Shown piece after piece: positions 30,546 to 42,300 of a stretch of DNA of 64,000 nt (position 1 is the first letter of the stretch; each line of letters starts with the position of its first letter). The notes beneath the pieces are model-generated. The model was given only the letters and a program-made list of their open reading frames with translations, was not told where the DNA came from and did no database searches. Source of the stretch: Auricularia sp. M13 (lineage: Eukaryota > Basidiomycota > Agaricomycetes > Auriculariales > Auriculariaceae); contig CM073193.1 of the NCBI GenBank assembly GCA_037042915.1, forward strand, positions 6,882,001 through 6,946,000, given 5' to 3'. The translations under genes were made by a program, and so were the position numbers.

Positions 30546-32114
30546 TCACACAGTGTATTTCTGCACATTGACGCCAGCAACGAGCGGCCGGCCTAGCACG
30601 CCGTTTACGACGTTTATGGCAGAAAGCTTGGCCATCTCTATCCGCGTTTCCAGCGTGCCGCTTCCCATGTGCGGTATTACCACAGCCCTGTTCGCACGGT
30701 GTCAGTCAAACTGCGCTCAGACTATGTCGGATGGGACTGGATAGGAACCTTGGCTCTTTGACCAGTGGGTGATCTTGGCCAACTTCCGGCTCTCCTTCGA
30801 CAACGTCCAGGCCGGCTCCCCATATCCATCCCTCGCGCAATGCCTTGGCCAGCGCGTCGCTGTCGACGACCGTACCGCGCGAAACGTTCACCAAAACGGC
30901 CGTCTTCTTCATCTTGCGCAGGAAGGGCTCCGAAACGAGATGGTATGTTTCGTCTCCTCCAGGGCATCTGAAATCGTTGGTACGCCTGTGGAAAACGCGG
31001 TCTTATCGTGAGAAGCGACGAACAGGAGGAATATGACATCGCTTTCGTGGGCGACCTCGTCCAACTCGACGCGGTCGATCACGATCCCCAGGCGGCTGCC
31101 GAGCTCGACATCGCGTTCGCGGGCGGCGTCAGCATTCGTGCGTGACGAGCCCGCGTAGATGCAGGTTTGGAATCCGAAGGGAACTAGGCGCTTCAGCGTT
31201 GCCTGCACGGGGGAGCGTGAGCGTTCGTCTCCGAGCCAACCGAGCGGGAGCCAGTGACCTGGGCAATGCGTCCAAAGCCTACAAACCCGACGGTCCGCCG
31301 ACCCACACCAGAGAGGGTGCTAAGCTGAGGGCCGCAGAGCGTGAAGGGAGACCAGACCATCTTGGGCCACTATTCGACTCGTCAATGTCTGCTCCAGGCG
31401 CCGTCTTAGAACCGAACTCACCTGACCGTTGAGCACAAGAGCGTGGCCGTGACCAGCATTGCGGCTTGCCATGAGAGCTAGCATGACCGCGATATCCGCC
31501 ACTGGTAAGATTTCAGTCATCTCTTCTCTTGGTGAGAGTATGTCCGCTTGCCTGCGTCTGTGAGCACGTCTGGAGTATTGCCCAGCAGTACATTCCGCTT
31601 TGCGAGTGCTTGCAGATCACAGTGCTCAAAGCCAACACTCATTGTGCTGACGACGCGCAGCTGGGGCCCTGCCGCGTCAAGTAGCTCGTCGTTCACCTGC
31701 AATTGATATGGCTCAATCGCTGGCCTGCTGAAGCGGGCCAGCCTGTCTGTCTGTATTCACCTTGTCACTCAGCAAAACGAGTAGTCCGTGCGCGCCTTTC
31801 GCGTTCTCGAGGACCCATTCGCGCGGCGGGCGCTCGTCGTGGTTCCAGAGGACCATCTACTCATTGCAGCATCAGCGTGTGAACTTGAAGAACGCAAGAT
31901 CTTATCGGCTCGTGCTCACGTCGATCTGGGATTGTGCTCGGATGATGCCCAACGCATCTGGCCCGATGTTGCGCGCGACGACGACCTTATACCTCTCGTT
32001 GGCGGTAGACATGGCTCCCAGACGTCTTGAAGAAGGGGTTGGCGGGCCATGCTTTACGCGGGCGAGCAGTCTGCTATAACCGGACAACGCGGGCCGGATG
32101 AACCGCATTGACAT
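30546..32114 (-). CDS. D-2-hydroxyacid dehydrogenase (glyoxylate/hydroxypyruvate reductase type)
   Basis: NAD(P)H-dependent reductase of 2-keto acids such as glyoxylate and hydroxypyruvate. Segments in order: YKVVVARNIGPDALGIIRAQ, MVLWNHDERPPREWVLENAK, VNDELLDAAGPQLRVVSTMS, VGFEHCDLQALAKRNVLLGN, TPDVLTDA, MTEILPVADIAVMLALMASR, the nucleotide-binding fold region, KKTAVLVNVSRGTVVDSDAL (substrate-binding Arg in VSRG), WIWGAGLDVVEGEPE (catalytic Glu region) and VIPHMGSGTLETRIEM (catalytic His). The C-terminus is GRPLVAGVNVQKYTV. The first Met (32112-32114) gives an Arg-rich, acid-free leader (MSMRFIRPALSGYSRLLARV) that could target mitochondria; MSTANERYKVVV at about 32012 is an alternative cytosolic start. 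About seven introns. Confidence 0.88.
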
Positions 32115-32608
32115 GACGGCAGTTTGCGATGCTCTTTCCCGTACTTACCTGTAGGTACCATGACCGGCTTGAATCCCGACTGCAAGCACAGGAGCTCTTA
32201 CCCCCCGTGCACCTCGCAGAGCCAGGTCATATTTTGGAGCATCGATGCATGTGCTGCGAATGACTACGGGCTTGGCATAAATCGCGACAGAGTTGGCAAC
32301 GACTTCTTGACAGTGCATCGCCGGAGCATCACTTGTCTTATCTCATCTAATACTCGGAGGCCAGTGGCTCTGAACGCTCTTCGTTTTCCATCAACCGCCG
32401 TCGTTGCACATGCTCTGTTTTGTCGCGCTGGAGAAGAAGAGCCCCTTTGAATGTCGCACGCCAGAGTTCTGAAAGCTGATGCTGGAATCGCGCAAGGTGT
32501 GGCCATCCGAAGAGTCCAGATGCAGAGTTCGAGTACAAATACCTGGGTTGTAGCTCTCATTTTTGGTCGTGCTCCCAGTCCTCTCGGTTGTTACACACGT
32601 TGCCTACG
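32115..32608. other. Divergent promoter region
   Basis: 494 bp between the dehydrogenase (minus) and the subtilase (plus). No gene. Nothing beyond the expected upstream sequence is evident. Confidence 0.5.
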
Positions 32609-34138
32609 ATGTTCGTCCTCAAGGCTGCCGTCGCCGCTGCTCTCGCCCTTGTCGCGTCTGCTGCTCCCTCCAAGCCTCTGCACCCCGTGCAGACCTACGA
32701 CGGCGCCGTCAAGCCGAACTCGTACATCGTCAAGCTCAAGGCCGACGCCAACAAGGACGAGCTTCTGGCTTCGCGTCCTGACATCGCGGCTGGCGTGACG
32801 CACCCCGAGTGGGATGCCGACCTCCTCAACGGCTTTGCCGGCTCCTTTGACGCCGCTCAGCTGTTTGCTCTCCGCACCAGCGACAAGGTCGAGAGCATCT
32901 CCCAGGATGGCATCTTCACCACCCAGACCACGCAGTCGGTTGAATCTCATATTCGGGATCGCCGAAGCTGATTGACGCACTAGGACCAACGCTCCCTGGG
33001 GTCTCGGACGTCTCACCTCGGAGACCCGCCTCTCCGGCTCCACGACGGCGTTGAACTACACTTACCGTTACGACGACGCTGGTCGCGGCACCGGTGTCGA
33101 CATCTACATTGTCGGTGAGTTACTCCTTCGTCCCTGTCACCACCAAGCTTAACATCAAAATCGCAGACACTGGCGTCAACATCCAGCACGTGAGTCTTGA
33201 TTCTATACCTGTTGCTGTCGGTTGACATGCTTTCACTCGCAGGTCGAGTTCGGAGGCCGTGCTACTTTCGGCTTCGCCGCCAGCAGCCTCCCGAAGGTTG
33301 ACGACCATGGCCACGGCACTCACGTCGCGTAAGTATTCCGCATGCTGTATCGGGCTGATTCTGATCGAATACAGGGGCATTGCTGCCGGCGCTCGCTACG
33401 GTGTGGCTAAGAACGCCAACATCATCGCCGTGAAGGTGCTTGACAGCGCAGGGTAAGCCACTTCCCCTCGGATCCCCCGCACGTATCCTAACGGTCTCGT
33501 AGGAGCGGTACCCTCGCCGATGTCGTCTCTGGCTTCAACTACGTTCTCACTGCCGCTCGTGCATCTGGCCGCCCCTCGATCGCCAGCGCGTCCCTTGGTG
33601 GTGGTGTACGTTCGGCCTAAATTGCCAGCTCTTTCATGTCTAATTTATTTTTCAAGGCTTCCACCCCCATCGATGACTCTGTTGCCGCGCTGACCAGCGC
33701 CGGCGTCCACGTCGTCGTCGCTGCCGGCAACTCGAATGTCAACGCCGCCAACACCTCGCCTGCCCGCGTCCCGAGCGCCATCACGGTCGGAGCCACCACC
33801 ATCGGCGATGCTAAGGCCTCGTTCTCTAACTACGGCACTATCATCGACATCCACGCGCCCGGTGTTGACGTGAGAACCTCTCAGCCGCGAACATTCACAT
33901 GTGAGACTCATCGTCCCCATAGATCACCAGCGCCTTCATTGGCTCGACCACCGCCACGCACGTCTACTCCGGCACCTCGCAGGCGACGCCCCACATCTCC
34001 GGCCTCGCCGCCGTCTGGATCTCGCTCAACGGCAACACCTCGCCCGCCGAGCTCGCCAGCTCGCTCTGGTCGCTCTCTGGCCAGATCAGCGGTCTCCCGA
34101 GCGGCACCGTCAACCGCCTCGCTCACTCCCCGGCGTAA
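32609..34138 (+). CDS. Secreted subtilisin-like serine protease (S8, proteinase K type)
   Basis: Prepro-enzyme. The signal peptide [19 protein letters not shown] is followed by an I9 inhibitor prodomain ([36 protein letters not shown]) and a mature start near [12 protein letters not shown], the usual N-terminus of proteinase K relatives. The triad is intact: Asp in DTGVNIQH, His in [12 protein letters not shown], Ser in [11 protein letters not shown]. Substrate-groove motifs are SIASASLGG and VVVAAGNSN. The usual Met after the catalytic Ser is Gln here. About eight short introns, the last near 33870-33925. Ends LAHSPA with stop 34136-34138 and no C-terminal extension. Likely an extracellular nutritional protease. 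Confidence 0.92.
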
Positions 34139-36224
34139 ATTGTCACGAATACGCATGTTGTACGAACTCATTGTTTCACTACATACCATCCATTCTTTCC
34201 TTGGTTCATTCGGGAATAGAAGGTCTTGTTGATTAGAACTTAAACTTGGTGATTACGACCATCCTCGCATGAGTTCAAGCCACGATATGCTCACGCACAC
34301 CAAATGTCTCAATAACTGTTCACGCCACCCCGGGATTGCTGAGATGCTCTCCGAACATGCGCCGGTGCACTCAGAGTCTCCCATAACGCGCTCCACGAAT
34401 CTTTCTGAGCGATGCCAAATCTGACACGGTTAGGAAGGGAACGATTATCTTCCTTCGTAAAGTCTGCAAAGGAGACTAGTTAGGAAGCATGCATCAGGAA
34501 AACGTCACTCCGCGCATGACCGCGCTCGACGCACCAGAGCGGGTCGCGCCCAAGTTCTATGCCCCCCTGTTTGGAGCAGCCAGCCACCGCTCTGGTGCGG
34601 CCATTAGCGCGCCATGCCTTCGTATGCCTGCATTGTACCGCTTCATAATCCCAGCTTTTGCTCCAGGTGGTCTGCAAATCGGGTTCAGCCCAGGCGTTGT
34701 CGCAGCCGCTGTCGCGGTCTCACGGTTCTAAACAGACGCTTTGAGCCCGACGCGAAATGGATTGAGAAACAGTGATATATTATGAATGCGGCGACATGTA
34801 TATTACATGGTGGCGGACATCGTGCGCCAGGGCACGATGTGTGAGCATAATCAAATACTTACTGTGACGACACCGAGCGGCTAGGAGAACCCGCGGGATT
34901 GCCATCGCGTGCCTCGCAGAGAGCTGCCGCAGGCCAAAGTAAGCGGTATGACGGAGGACAGCCATGAAACCGAGACGTACCGACTGAGCGGACCTAAGAG
35001 CGTCGGGCAGGAATTCCGAGAAATCTCGTCTGAAAGCGTCGGGAGAGGATGTGAGCATTGAATACAGCCGACAGAGCAAAGTGAACGTACAAGATTTCCT
35101 CGATAGATTTGCCTGAACTCGACGAGGCACCTGAGAAGACGCTATGATGGCCTTGAAATACGGACGATCAAATATACGCGACGTACCAGCGAGCACTGAG
35201 CAGGTGAACAATAAGACAGAACTGCATGTGGTCTGTCAGCGCCGTAGACATGCAGGCTCGGGCAAGTTACTAGGCATGCAGCTGAAGGGCGACAAGCTTC
35301 GAGGTCCGTGAGGTGGTGGTATGGCGAAGAAGACCTGGTCACCTCTGTGTGTGACTGAAGATGCCAGAGAGCGTGACTGCTGTGGAAAGAATGCGAGAAC
35401 AAGACGGCGGACTGCTTCAGCGGTCGTCGATGCTGGAGGTGGACGTCCGAGTGGAGGCACGAGGTCAAGAAGCGTTGAACTCCGACCCAACCATCGACCG
35501 GAGGCCCTGGGTTTGACAGATTGAGCTAGTTCCTGTTCCTGATTGCCCATTCGGTAGGTAAAGTTCTGAGCCAGGGACTTAGCCTCTCAGCGACAGTTTT
35601 GGTGAGAGGGATACTCGACGGGATGTATTCTCATTCACTGTACGCCTGGATCCTGCCCATAACGCTGTCACTGCGGCATAAACGCCAAAAACCTGATTAT
35701 CTCGTGGCAAAATTGCTTCTGCACATGTTGCCATCTAGTAGCCGCTGTATGGCTATGTAAGAGCAACGTGAGGGCGCTGGTTAAACTTAAAGGGAAGCCT
35801 ACTTAGAGAGAAGAGACCGGCATGTGCGGGATGTACGAATCTGAAGCGCTTGAGACCAGTCAGTTGCAACTCTGACAGCACGTTAGCGACAGCTTCCAGC
35901 TTTCTACGCTACGGGATTGCTGTAGGCGAGCTTTCTGACGCACCCGGAGGCCCGAGATGCGAGTAGAGTTGCTCGGAACCCACCAACCCGAATGAGACGG
36001 GCTGTGGCAGTGGGCATCAGCGCGGGAGCCACTAGAGTTTCCTTAGGCCGCAATAGGGAAAAACGCGTTTTCCTGATGTGTCTTGAAGGCAAGGAAGCAT
36101 ACTCAAGCCCTCTGAAATGCTGAACCTGCCGGCTTTTATGTTGCACAAGGATACAAGCTCTTATTGCCGACCTAATCATCAAGTTGTTACATGTGGGGAA
36201 CGATGTGAAGCAGATACCGTATCT
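34139..36224. other. Long intergenic stretch, one doubtful spliced ORF
   Basis: No recognised gene in 2.1 kb. On the minus strand around 34880-35250 three GT-AG-like gaps (GTACGTCGCG..., GTACGTTCAC..., GTACGTCTCG...) separate short open pieces. One such piece reads SIEEIL then RDFSEFLPDALRSAQS, which suggests a small spliced gene or a spliced non-coding transcript, but no homology is visible and no start is convincing. The plus frame 34489-34731 is unsupported. From 35550 to 36224 I see nothing. Confidence 0.3.
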
Positions 36225-37178
36225 CTACGACTCAATCTTGAGCGTGGCGTAGACGGCAGCCTTGTTCTTTGCTAGAAACTCAGGGAACGTCGTGAGTGGG
36301 ATGCCATAGCTCTTGATTTCCTCCCACTCTTCAGCAGGAATTTCGGCGCCGACTTTGTTCTGCCAAGCGGCGACGAGGGCACGAATCGGCGCCGTAGGGT
36401 CGGACGTATCCTGGGACAGCTCAGAGGGGTCCACGAAGCTGGACTCGATCTTGACACCGCTGAACTTCTCGAGCTCGTGCACGATCTGCTCGAGGGTCAA
36501 GTTCTCGGCGGAGGGCCTAATGATCTTTGACGTGAACTTGGTTGGGTTCAAGAACGCCGCCGTGGCCCAGCGACCGATGTCGTGCGCGTCAAGGTGCGCC
36601 ATTGGGAGATCGCGTTTAATGCCAGTCACAAACTTGCGCTCGGCGTGCAGCTGCGGGAAGTGGAAGTCGGACTGTGGGTAGAGGTAATTCTGATCGAGCC
36701 ACGGCGGGCGGAGGATGGTCCAGTACTTGACGCCGCTGTTGCGCACGACGTCCTCAGCGGCGGCCTTGGAGTGATAGTACTGCCTGTGTTCGTAAACGGG
36801 GAGCTCCACGAGCCACTTAGGGTGGTCACCAGTCTTGAACGATGTGCTGATCACCAGCGATTCGACCGTGCCCGCCGCCTTCGCCGCATTGACGAAGTTC
36901 TGCGTGTGCTTCGCCTCGCCGTCCTGGTCGGTGAACACGGGGTAGGGGTTGATGAAGATACCCTTCACGCCCACGGCAGCCCTGTTGATCACCTCGACGC
37001 TGTCGAAGTCGCCAACAAACAGAACGGCGCCCAGAGACTCGAGCTCCTTCGCCTCAGGCTTGGTGGCATTACGCACAAGCGCATGCACGCGCTGGCCGGC
37101 TTTGAGCAACTCGCGAGCAACAGAGCCGCCTTGAGCGCCAGTAGCACCGGTAACCAGATACGTAGAGGGCGAGGACAT
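36225..37178 (-). CDS. NmrA-like NAD(P)-binding protein
   Basis: Single exon, 317 aa, unusual in this intron-rich window. Rossmann N-terminus TYLVTGATGAQGGSVARELL (GxxGxxG), then RVHALVRNATKPEAKELESL, VLFVGDFDSVEVINRA, VKGIFINPYPVFTD, SLVISTSF, YYHSKAAAEDVVRNSGVKYW, TILRPPWLDQNYL and AHDIGRWATAAFLNP. The family is an atypical short-chain dehydrogenase group without the catalytic YxxxK. Members act as redox sensors (NmrA, HSCARG) or as reductases in secondary metabolism. It stands between two extracellular protease genes, with no obvious pathway neighbours. Ends LKIES. Confidence 0.9.
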   Translation of the reverse strand: MSSPSTYLVTGATGAQGGSVARELLKAGQRVHALVRNATKPEAKELESLGAVLFVGDFDSVEVINRAAVGVKGIFINPYPVFTDQDGEAKHTQNFVNAAKAAGTVESLVISTSFKTGDHPKWLVELPVYEHRQYYHSKAAAEDVVRNSGVKYWTILRPPWLDQNYLYPQSDFHFPQLHAERKFVTGIKRDLPMAHLDAHDIGRWATAAFLNPTKFTSKIIRPSAENLTLEQIVHELEKFSGVKIESSFVDPSELSQDTSDPTAPIRALVAAWQNKVGAEIPAEEWEEIKSYGIPLTTFPEFLAKNKAAVYATLKIES

Positions 37179-37902
37179 TGGAGAGCAGCAGTTCAGTTAG
37201 GTTTCAGGGCGAGAAGTACCGGTATATCAGCTGAAGCACAGTGCGAAGCCTTGTAGGTGAGTTTAACCGATTCCGAGGGTCGTCCTGTATGCCGGCATTG
37301 CGCAGTCATCAAGTGCATTGCGCAAGAGCATGCAATTGCATTTCGCAAGTCGCAGCACTGTCCAAGCCTCATCGCCGTTCGGGCCGCGCCGTCGCCGTCG
37401 CTTCCAGACACCAGTTGCTCGTACTTGCATGACCTGCAGCGCTTCAGCACTCGCTTTCGTTTCCTTCCAGGGGCTCTATGATCAGTGGCATTACTGTAGC
37501 ATCATGCAGCGTTCTGTTCTCAAGTGTGCCCAGCGAGGGCGACTCCCTATGTGCCTTCTCGCATCTCCGCCACATTTGCTGGCAATTTTCGTACCCTGGT
37601 GCTGTTCTGCCTGGTCATCTAGTCTCTCTTGCGGCGTGGAGCTCCGTTTCTTGTGTGGTTTGGCGGCTCCAAAGGCAGAACGCGCGATCCAACTTGTCCT
37701 GACGATCCTGGCATGATCCCACAGCAATGGCGCCCCACCGAGGTACGAGCCGGACAGTACGCCCGCGATCGCAGGGCGTACCTGCGGACCGATGCCTATT
37801 TTTGAATAATGTTCCTCGACGCCCCTCCGCCATGTTGGGCAGCTGGTATAAATCGTGTTGCGCGTCGGGCTGTCACGTTCAAAGGAATCCTCAGCTCTCG
37901 AC
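37179..37902. other. Intergenic, promoter region
   Basis: Divergent upstream regions of the NmrA-like gene and the polyampholyte gene. Several long frames on both strands mutually overlap and carry no family. The right end has the TATA box listed separately. Confidence 0.5.
37847..37853 (+). promoter_or_regulatory. TATA box
   Basis: TATAAAT 50 bp before the start codon of the secreted low-complexity protein. Confidence 0.5.
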
Positions 37903-39006
37903 ATGCGCATTCTGACCACTGTTGTACTTGCGCTCTCTTTCGCAGCGACCGAGTTTGGCGCTCGAGCCTCGCCCGCCAACGGCGGTACGAGGTTCATCGC
38001 TGCCGAAAACGTGCAGGGACTTACGACCTGTTGTAGACAAAACCTCGTCAAAGGCCGTGTCTACGAAGTCGTCCACCACGACGCACAAAACGACCGCGAC
38101 GTCCACGCCCACTAAAAGTGTAAAGACTAGTACGTTCACATAGCTTGCTCGTTCTTTGTGCAGGATTTAACGGTATTTGCAGCTTCCACGGTCAAGTCGA
38201 GCTCGACTAAGAAACCCACATCTACCTCGTCCTCGGTGAAATCTTCGTCGACGAAGAAAGCGACGTCCACATCCACGAAAGCCGCGTCGACGACGAAGAA
38301 ACCCACCAGCACCACTAAGTCGACTGCTAAGCCCTCGTCGACCACCAAGAAGACGACGAGCACGACAAAGCATGCGTCCTCTACCACAAAGTCCACCGCC
38401 AAACCGTCGACCACCAAGAAGACCTCCAGCACTTCGACCAAGTCTAGCTCCACAAAGAAGGCAAGCACGTCGACGAAGGCCGCTACCTCCACGAAGACCA
38501 GCTCGTCTGTGAAGATTACATCCAGTCCGAAGACGACGCCAAAGTCAACTGCTGTTTCCACGACTCGTAAGACTACGACCAGCGTGCAGCCGTCCCCGAC
38601 GTCCACTGACGGTGACGACGATGGTGGGGACGATGGAGATGATGATGGTAGTGGCGACGGAGATGATGGAGACGACGTCGGTGATGACGATGGCGACAAC
38701 GGCGACGACGGTTCTGACGATGGTTCCGATGACGGCTCGGACGATGGTCAGGACGATGGTTCGGACGATAACTCAGACGATGGTTCAGACGATAGCGACA
38801 ATGGAGATGACAGTGGCGATGATACTGGTGATGATGGCACGGACGAAGGAAACGATGACGGTTCTGACGGGACTGACGACGGTACGGACGATGGTACAGC
38901 TGACGGTGATGATGGTGGCAACGAGGATGATACTTCCACCGACGATGGCGACAACGTTGACGATGATCTGTCCAATATCACCACTCCCATTGTAGCAGTT
39001 ATCTAG
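37903..39006 (+). CDS. Secreted low-complexity polyampholyte (Lys/Thr/Ser-rich then Asp/Gly-rich)
   Basis: The signal peptide MRILTTVVLALSFAATEFGA is followed by about 120 residues of Ser/Thr/Lys repeats (TKKPTSTTKSTAKPS-like), positively charged and ready for O-mannosylation. About 130 residues of Asp/Gly/Ser repeats (DDGSDDGSDDGQDDG-like) follow, and the protein ends in SNITTPIVAVI. One intron is clear: donor GTACGT after VKT at about 38129, acceptor in TTTGCAG at about 38180. Before it, the signal-peptide frame and the VVDKTSSKAVSTKSS frame differ by one base around 37985-38035, so an indel or unseen splice is likely. No transmembrane segment or GPI signal. No homology recognised; a cation-binding or wall matrix role is conceivable but unproven. 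Confidence 0.6.
38590..38965 (+). repeat. Asp/Gly-coding trinucleotide-type repeat tract
   Basis: Degenerate GAY-GAY-GGN units encoding acidic repeats inside the preceding gene. Codons vary, so the protein repeat is conserved more strictly than the DNA repeat. Confidence 0.7.
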
Positions 39007-39303
39007 AAAGTCACATAGTTAACTACATCATAGACCCTATATTTAGATATAATTGTTTCATTTCAAAATATTCTCTGGTCCCTTTCATCGCCGATACGCA
39101 ATGTCCCAGTAATCAATTCCCGCTGTTGTATCACGAAATGCAATAGCATTTTGGATTATGTACCCAATTATAACATGTTAGAGAATGTGTACATCTTGGA
39201 TTAATGAAAGTAGCGGCTGAGCGAGCCAAACGAGAGTAATTTCGCGCACTAAAATTGTCCATTGTCCGATATCGTTCTAATAGCGGGAAGGGTCCGCAAC
39301 GGC

Positions 39304-42300
39304 CTATTCCACCCAACCGAACTGCACCGAGAGGTGAACGTCGTAATCCTCTGCCTTCGCAGGGTTACCGAATGGACGCAGCACTTGTATGAGGACCCTG
39401 TATTGCCCAAGAGGAATCTGAGTTCCGTTGGCGAAGTATTTCAGCCCGAAGCGGTTCTGCATATTTCTTTAGAACTTCGAAACAGGCAACGAGGGAGATC
39501 TACCAGATTGCCGGGGAAGGCGCCCCGGGTCGCGTAGTTGTACACAGCGAGCGCTCCAAGTGTGGGGTACTGCTCCGTAGCCACGCTGGCGACGCGGTGC
39601 GATCCCGGAAGCGTAGGCAGCCAGTCAGACCATGTCCGCTTGGCATGGCTCTTGAGGGTCACAGAGGCATCCACAAGATCGGCCTGCACATGTGCACTTG
39701 CTGTCGCCAACCTGTGCCCGGGTCAGCTTTACAAGCATCACACAGTAGCGAGCGTACCCAAAGTAGTAAGTCGGGACTACCGAAGGGTCTTGCACAGTGT
39801 AATTCTGTAGAAACGCACGGTATTAGCAATATTTGGTGGCGGGTGGATGTAGACTCGTACCGCGGGTCCGGTCTGGAAGCTTGTTTCTCCGAAAATATTG
39901 GGCACCGCGTCGCGCCCGTTGCTCAGTTTCGTTGACGTGCTGAGCGCATGCGCATTATGGAACGGCGCGGCCATGCCGAGGTAAGACACCTTCACAACTT
40001 CGCCTGACGCGCTCGTTGCGGTGATCCAGCCAGACACTATGGGCAATGTGCGCGCATCGACGTTGGATGGGGCGCTGATGGTCACACGAACGGTGGCAGA
40101 CTGCCCAGGGGCGACGGTCACGGCACGCTTATCGAAAGAAACGCTAACAGGCGCAGAGACCAAGGATATCGGCGAGAGGTTAAATTCATCCGCGTCCTTC
40201 AGTTGCAAGTATCAGCTAGCTATCACGCGATAAGTACCGGGACGTACAGCAGGCTTCGTGACGGTAGTTCCAGCAGCAACGTGCGCAAGTGAGTAGGTTT
40301 GCCTCTTCTTTCCGCCATTCTTGATGGTAATTGTATGCCTGTAGAACAGCAAATAAACGGTCAGGAGTAGCAAGTGCGAATGGGAAAATGTTGCGTACGA
40401 TTTCTTCCAGTAGGTAGTATCATTCAAAAGCAATGCGGAAGGCGTCACGGTCGTTGCGGTGTTGATGGCGGAGTGAACGTTGATGAGGCCCGCACCTTGC
40501 CATGCCAGGGTCTGAGGAAGAGAACCCGTGTCACGAGTGGCGGGCAGGCTCTGAGACGTGCTCTGAAGAAGCGAGCGGACGTTCGACGCAGCGCGCTTGC
40601 CCTTGGCTTGCAGAATCAACGCTGCACTTCCTGCAGCGTATGGATTGGACATGGAGGTGCCGGACTCGATCGCCCATTGTCCGTCGGGGTACGTGCTCAT
40701 GATGTCGCCTGCGAATCATTAGAGTCAAGACTCGACGCCCACACTCAACTCACCACCCGGCGCGCTCACTGTGGGCTTGAATTCCAGGCGGCTATGAAAG
40801 CACAATTAGATTGCGTCGCTGAAGATGGTTCACAAAACGTACTTCCCGGGGCCCATGGACGAGAAGTCGTTGATGAGTCCTCCAGCAGCGCCTGTAGATT
40901 CTTCCACGACGGGCCCGGGGAACTTGACGGTCAGATTGCCGGTCTTCGACTGCTCGGCCAGCCAGGCACCATCCTCATCCGAGATCACGATACTCGGGAA
41001 ATCAACGTCCAAGACGATGTACGGGTTCCTTCTCTCGCGTCAGTTCAACATCTCAAACTCGTTTATCCCTACGGACTTGTAATTCAGAATGACGGCAGGA
41101 TTCTTAGTTACGGTGTTAGTCAATGCACAGAAACTCCGCGAAGGCTCTAGCTCACCCTCATCGCAACAAATTCGTACTGGGAAAATGTCTCAGGGTTATG
41201 ATGATACCGTACAGCAAGCGCTACATACCACGGGGCACTCGAAGTTGTCCGAGCCGTAAAGAACGATGGCGAGGCCAGAGAGATCCGCTGGAATATCGGG
41301 TGGCATATTTTCAGGTTGGGTGCAATTCTGCGATGGTGTACCGTCGGGGACTGGCTTCGTTTAGATGATGATCCCTTATGAGGATGCTTGACAACTCACA
41401 GGGTTTCAACGCAAGTACAGGAAGAGGCGTTTCTGGGATACCAGGGACGGCCATTCCGGGTATGAACGGGGATGCCAGATTCGTATATTTCTAAGGAGGC
41501 GGTCAAAACGGAAAAGGATAGTGCACGATGGCACTTACAAACGGGTCGTGAGCAACATTGGTCACGAAGGTCTGCCTGATTATCGCCGTGCTGAGGGCGT
41601 GTCAGACATGGAGATACCGAGATCGATGGACATAGCGAGTGTAATACGCACTTCTCAACAGAACCAACGGCAATGACGTTCTCGCCGTCAGAAGGTGTAT
41701 CGGCGAACATCAGGCCCGCATCGCCGTCATTGCCTGCAGAGGCAGTGACCACGATACCCTGGCCAGCAACTCTGTTTGCGACTTGAGCGATGGCTGAATT
41801 ACCCCAGCCGTCCGGGCCACCAAAGCTCATCGAGATAACATTCGCGCCTTCCTCTGCTGCGCGAAGTATGCCCGTGATGATGACATCGTCGCCAATCCCG
41901 CCGCGGCAACCGCCAACCCTGTACATGAAGATGGTCGCCTCGGGAGCGACACCGACGACATTGTACTCATTGCCAGGGTTGGCGCCAATGATGCCTGTGA
42001 CATGTCTGGTGCGTGTCGGTCAATTCGTACTTTTCTAGTACTCTGCACTCACGTGCCGTGACCCAAGCAGTCATTGGGATCCTGTGCCGGGTAAGCATTG
42101 CACATTAAATAATTGGAAGAACGCACATCATCAGGAACTGGTGTGTTGTCGCCTTCGTAATCGTCGCCAACGAGGTCAGTTCCACCTGGTGGCAAAAAGT
42201 CAGTACTGTTCCGGGATTTGGTAAAGTTCAGTGAGATCATACCAGCAATTTTGAAACCAGGGCCGAATCCACCGCCAAGAGCAGGGTGCGTGTAGTCGAC

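Noticed and set aside
34880-35550. Possible small spliced gene, minus strand
   Set aside because: Plausible GT-AG gaps exist, but no start, no homology and several frame choices. It could be a spliced non-coding RNA. Not annotated as CDS.
36582-37256. 224-codon plus-strand ORF
   Set aside because: Antisense shadow of the intronless NmrA-like gene, whose Rossmann fold is unmistakable.
38136-38699. 187-codon minus-strand Ser/Val-rich ORF
   Set aside because: Pure antisense of the low-complexity polyampholyte gene.
38590-38965. CRISPR-like or satellite array
   Set aside because: Repeats are codon-degenerate, have no spacers and stay in frame with a secreted protein.
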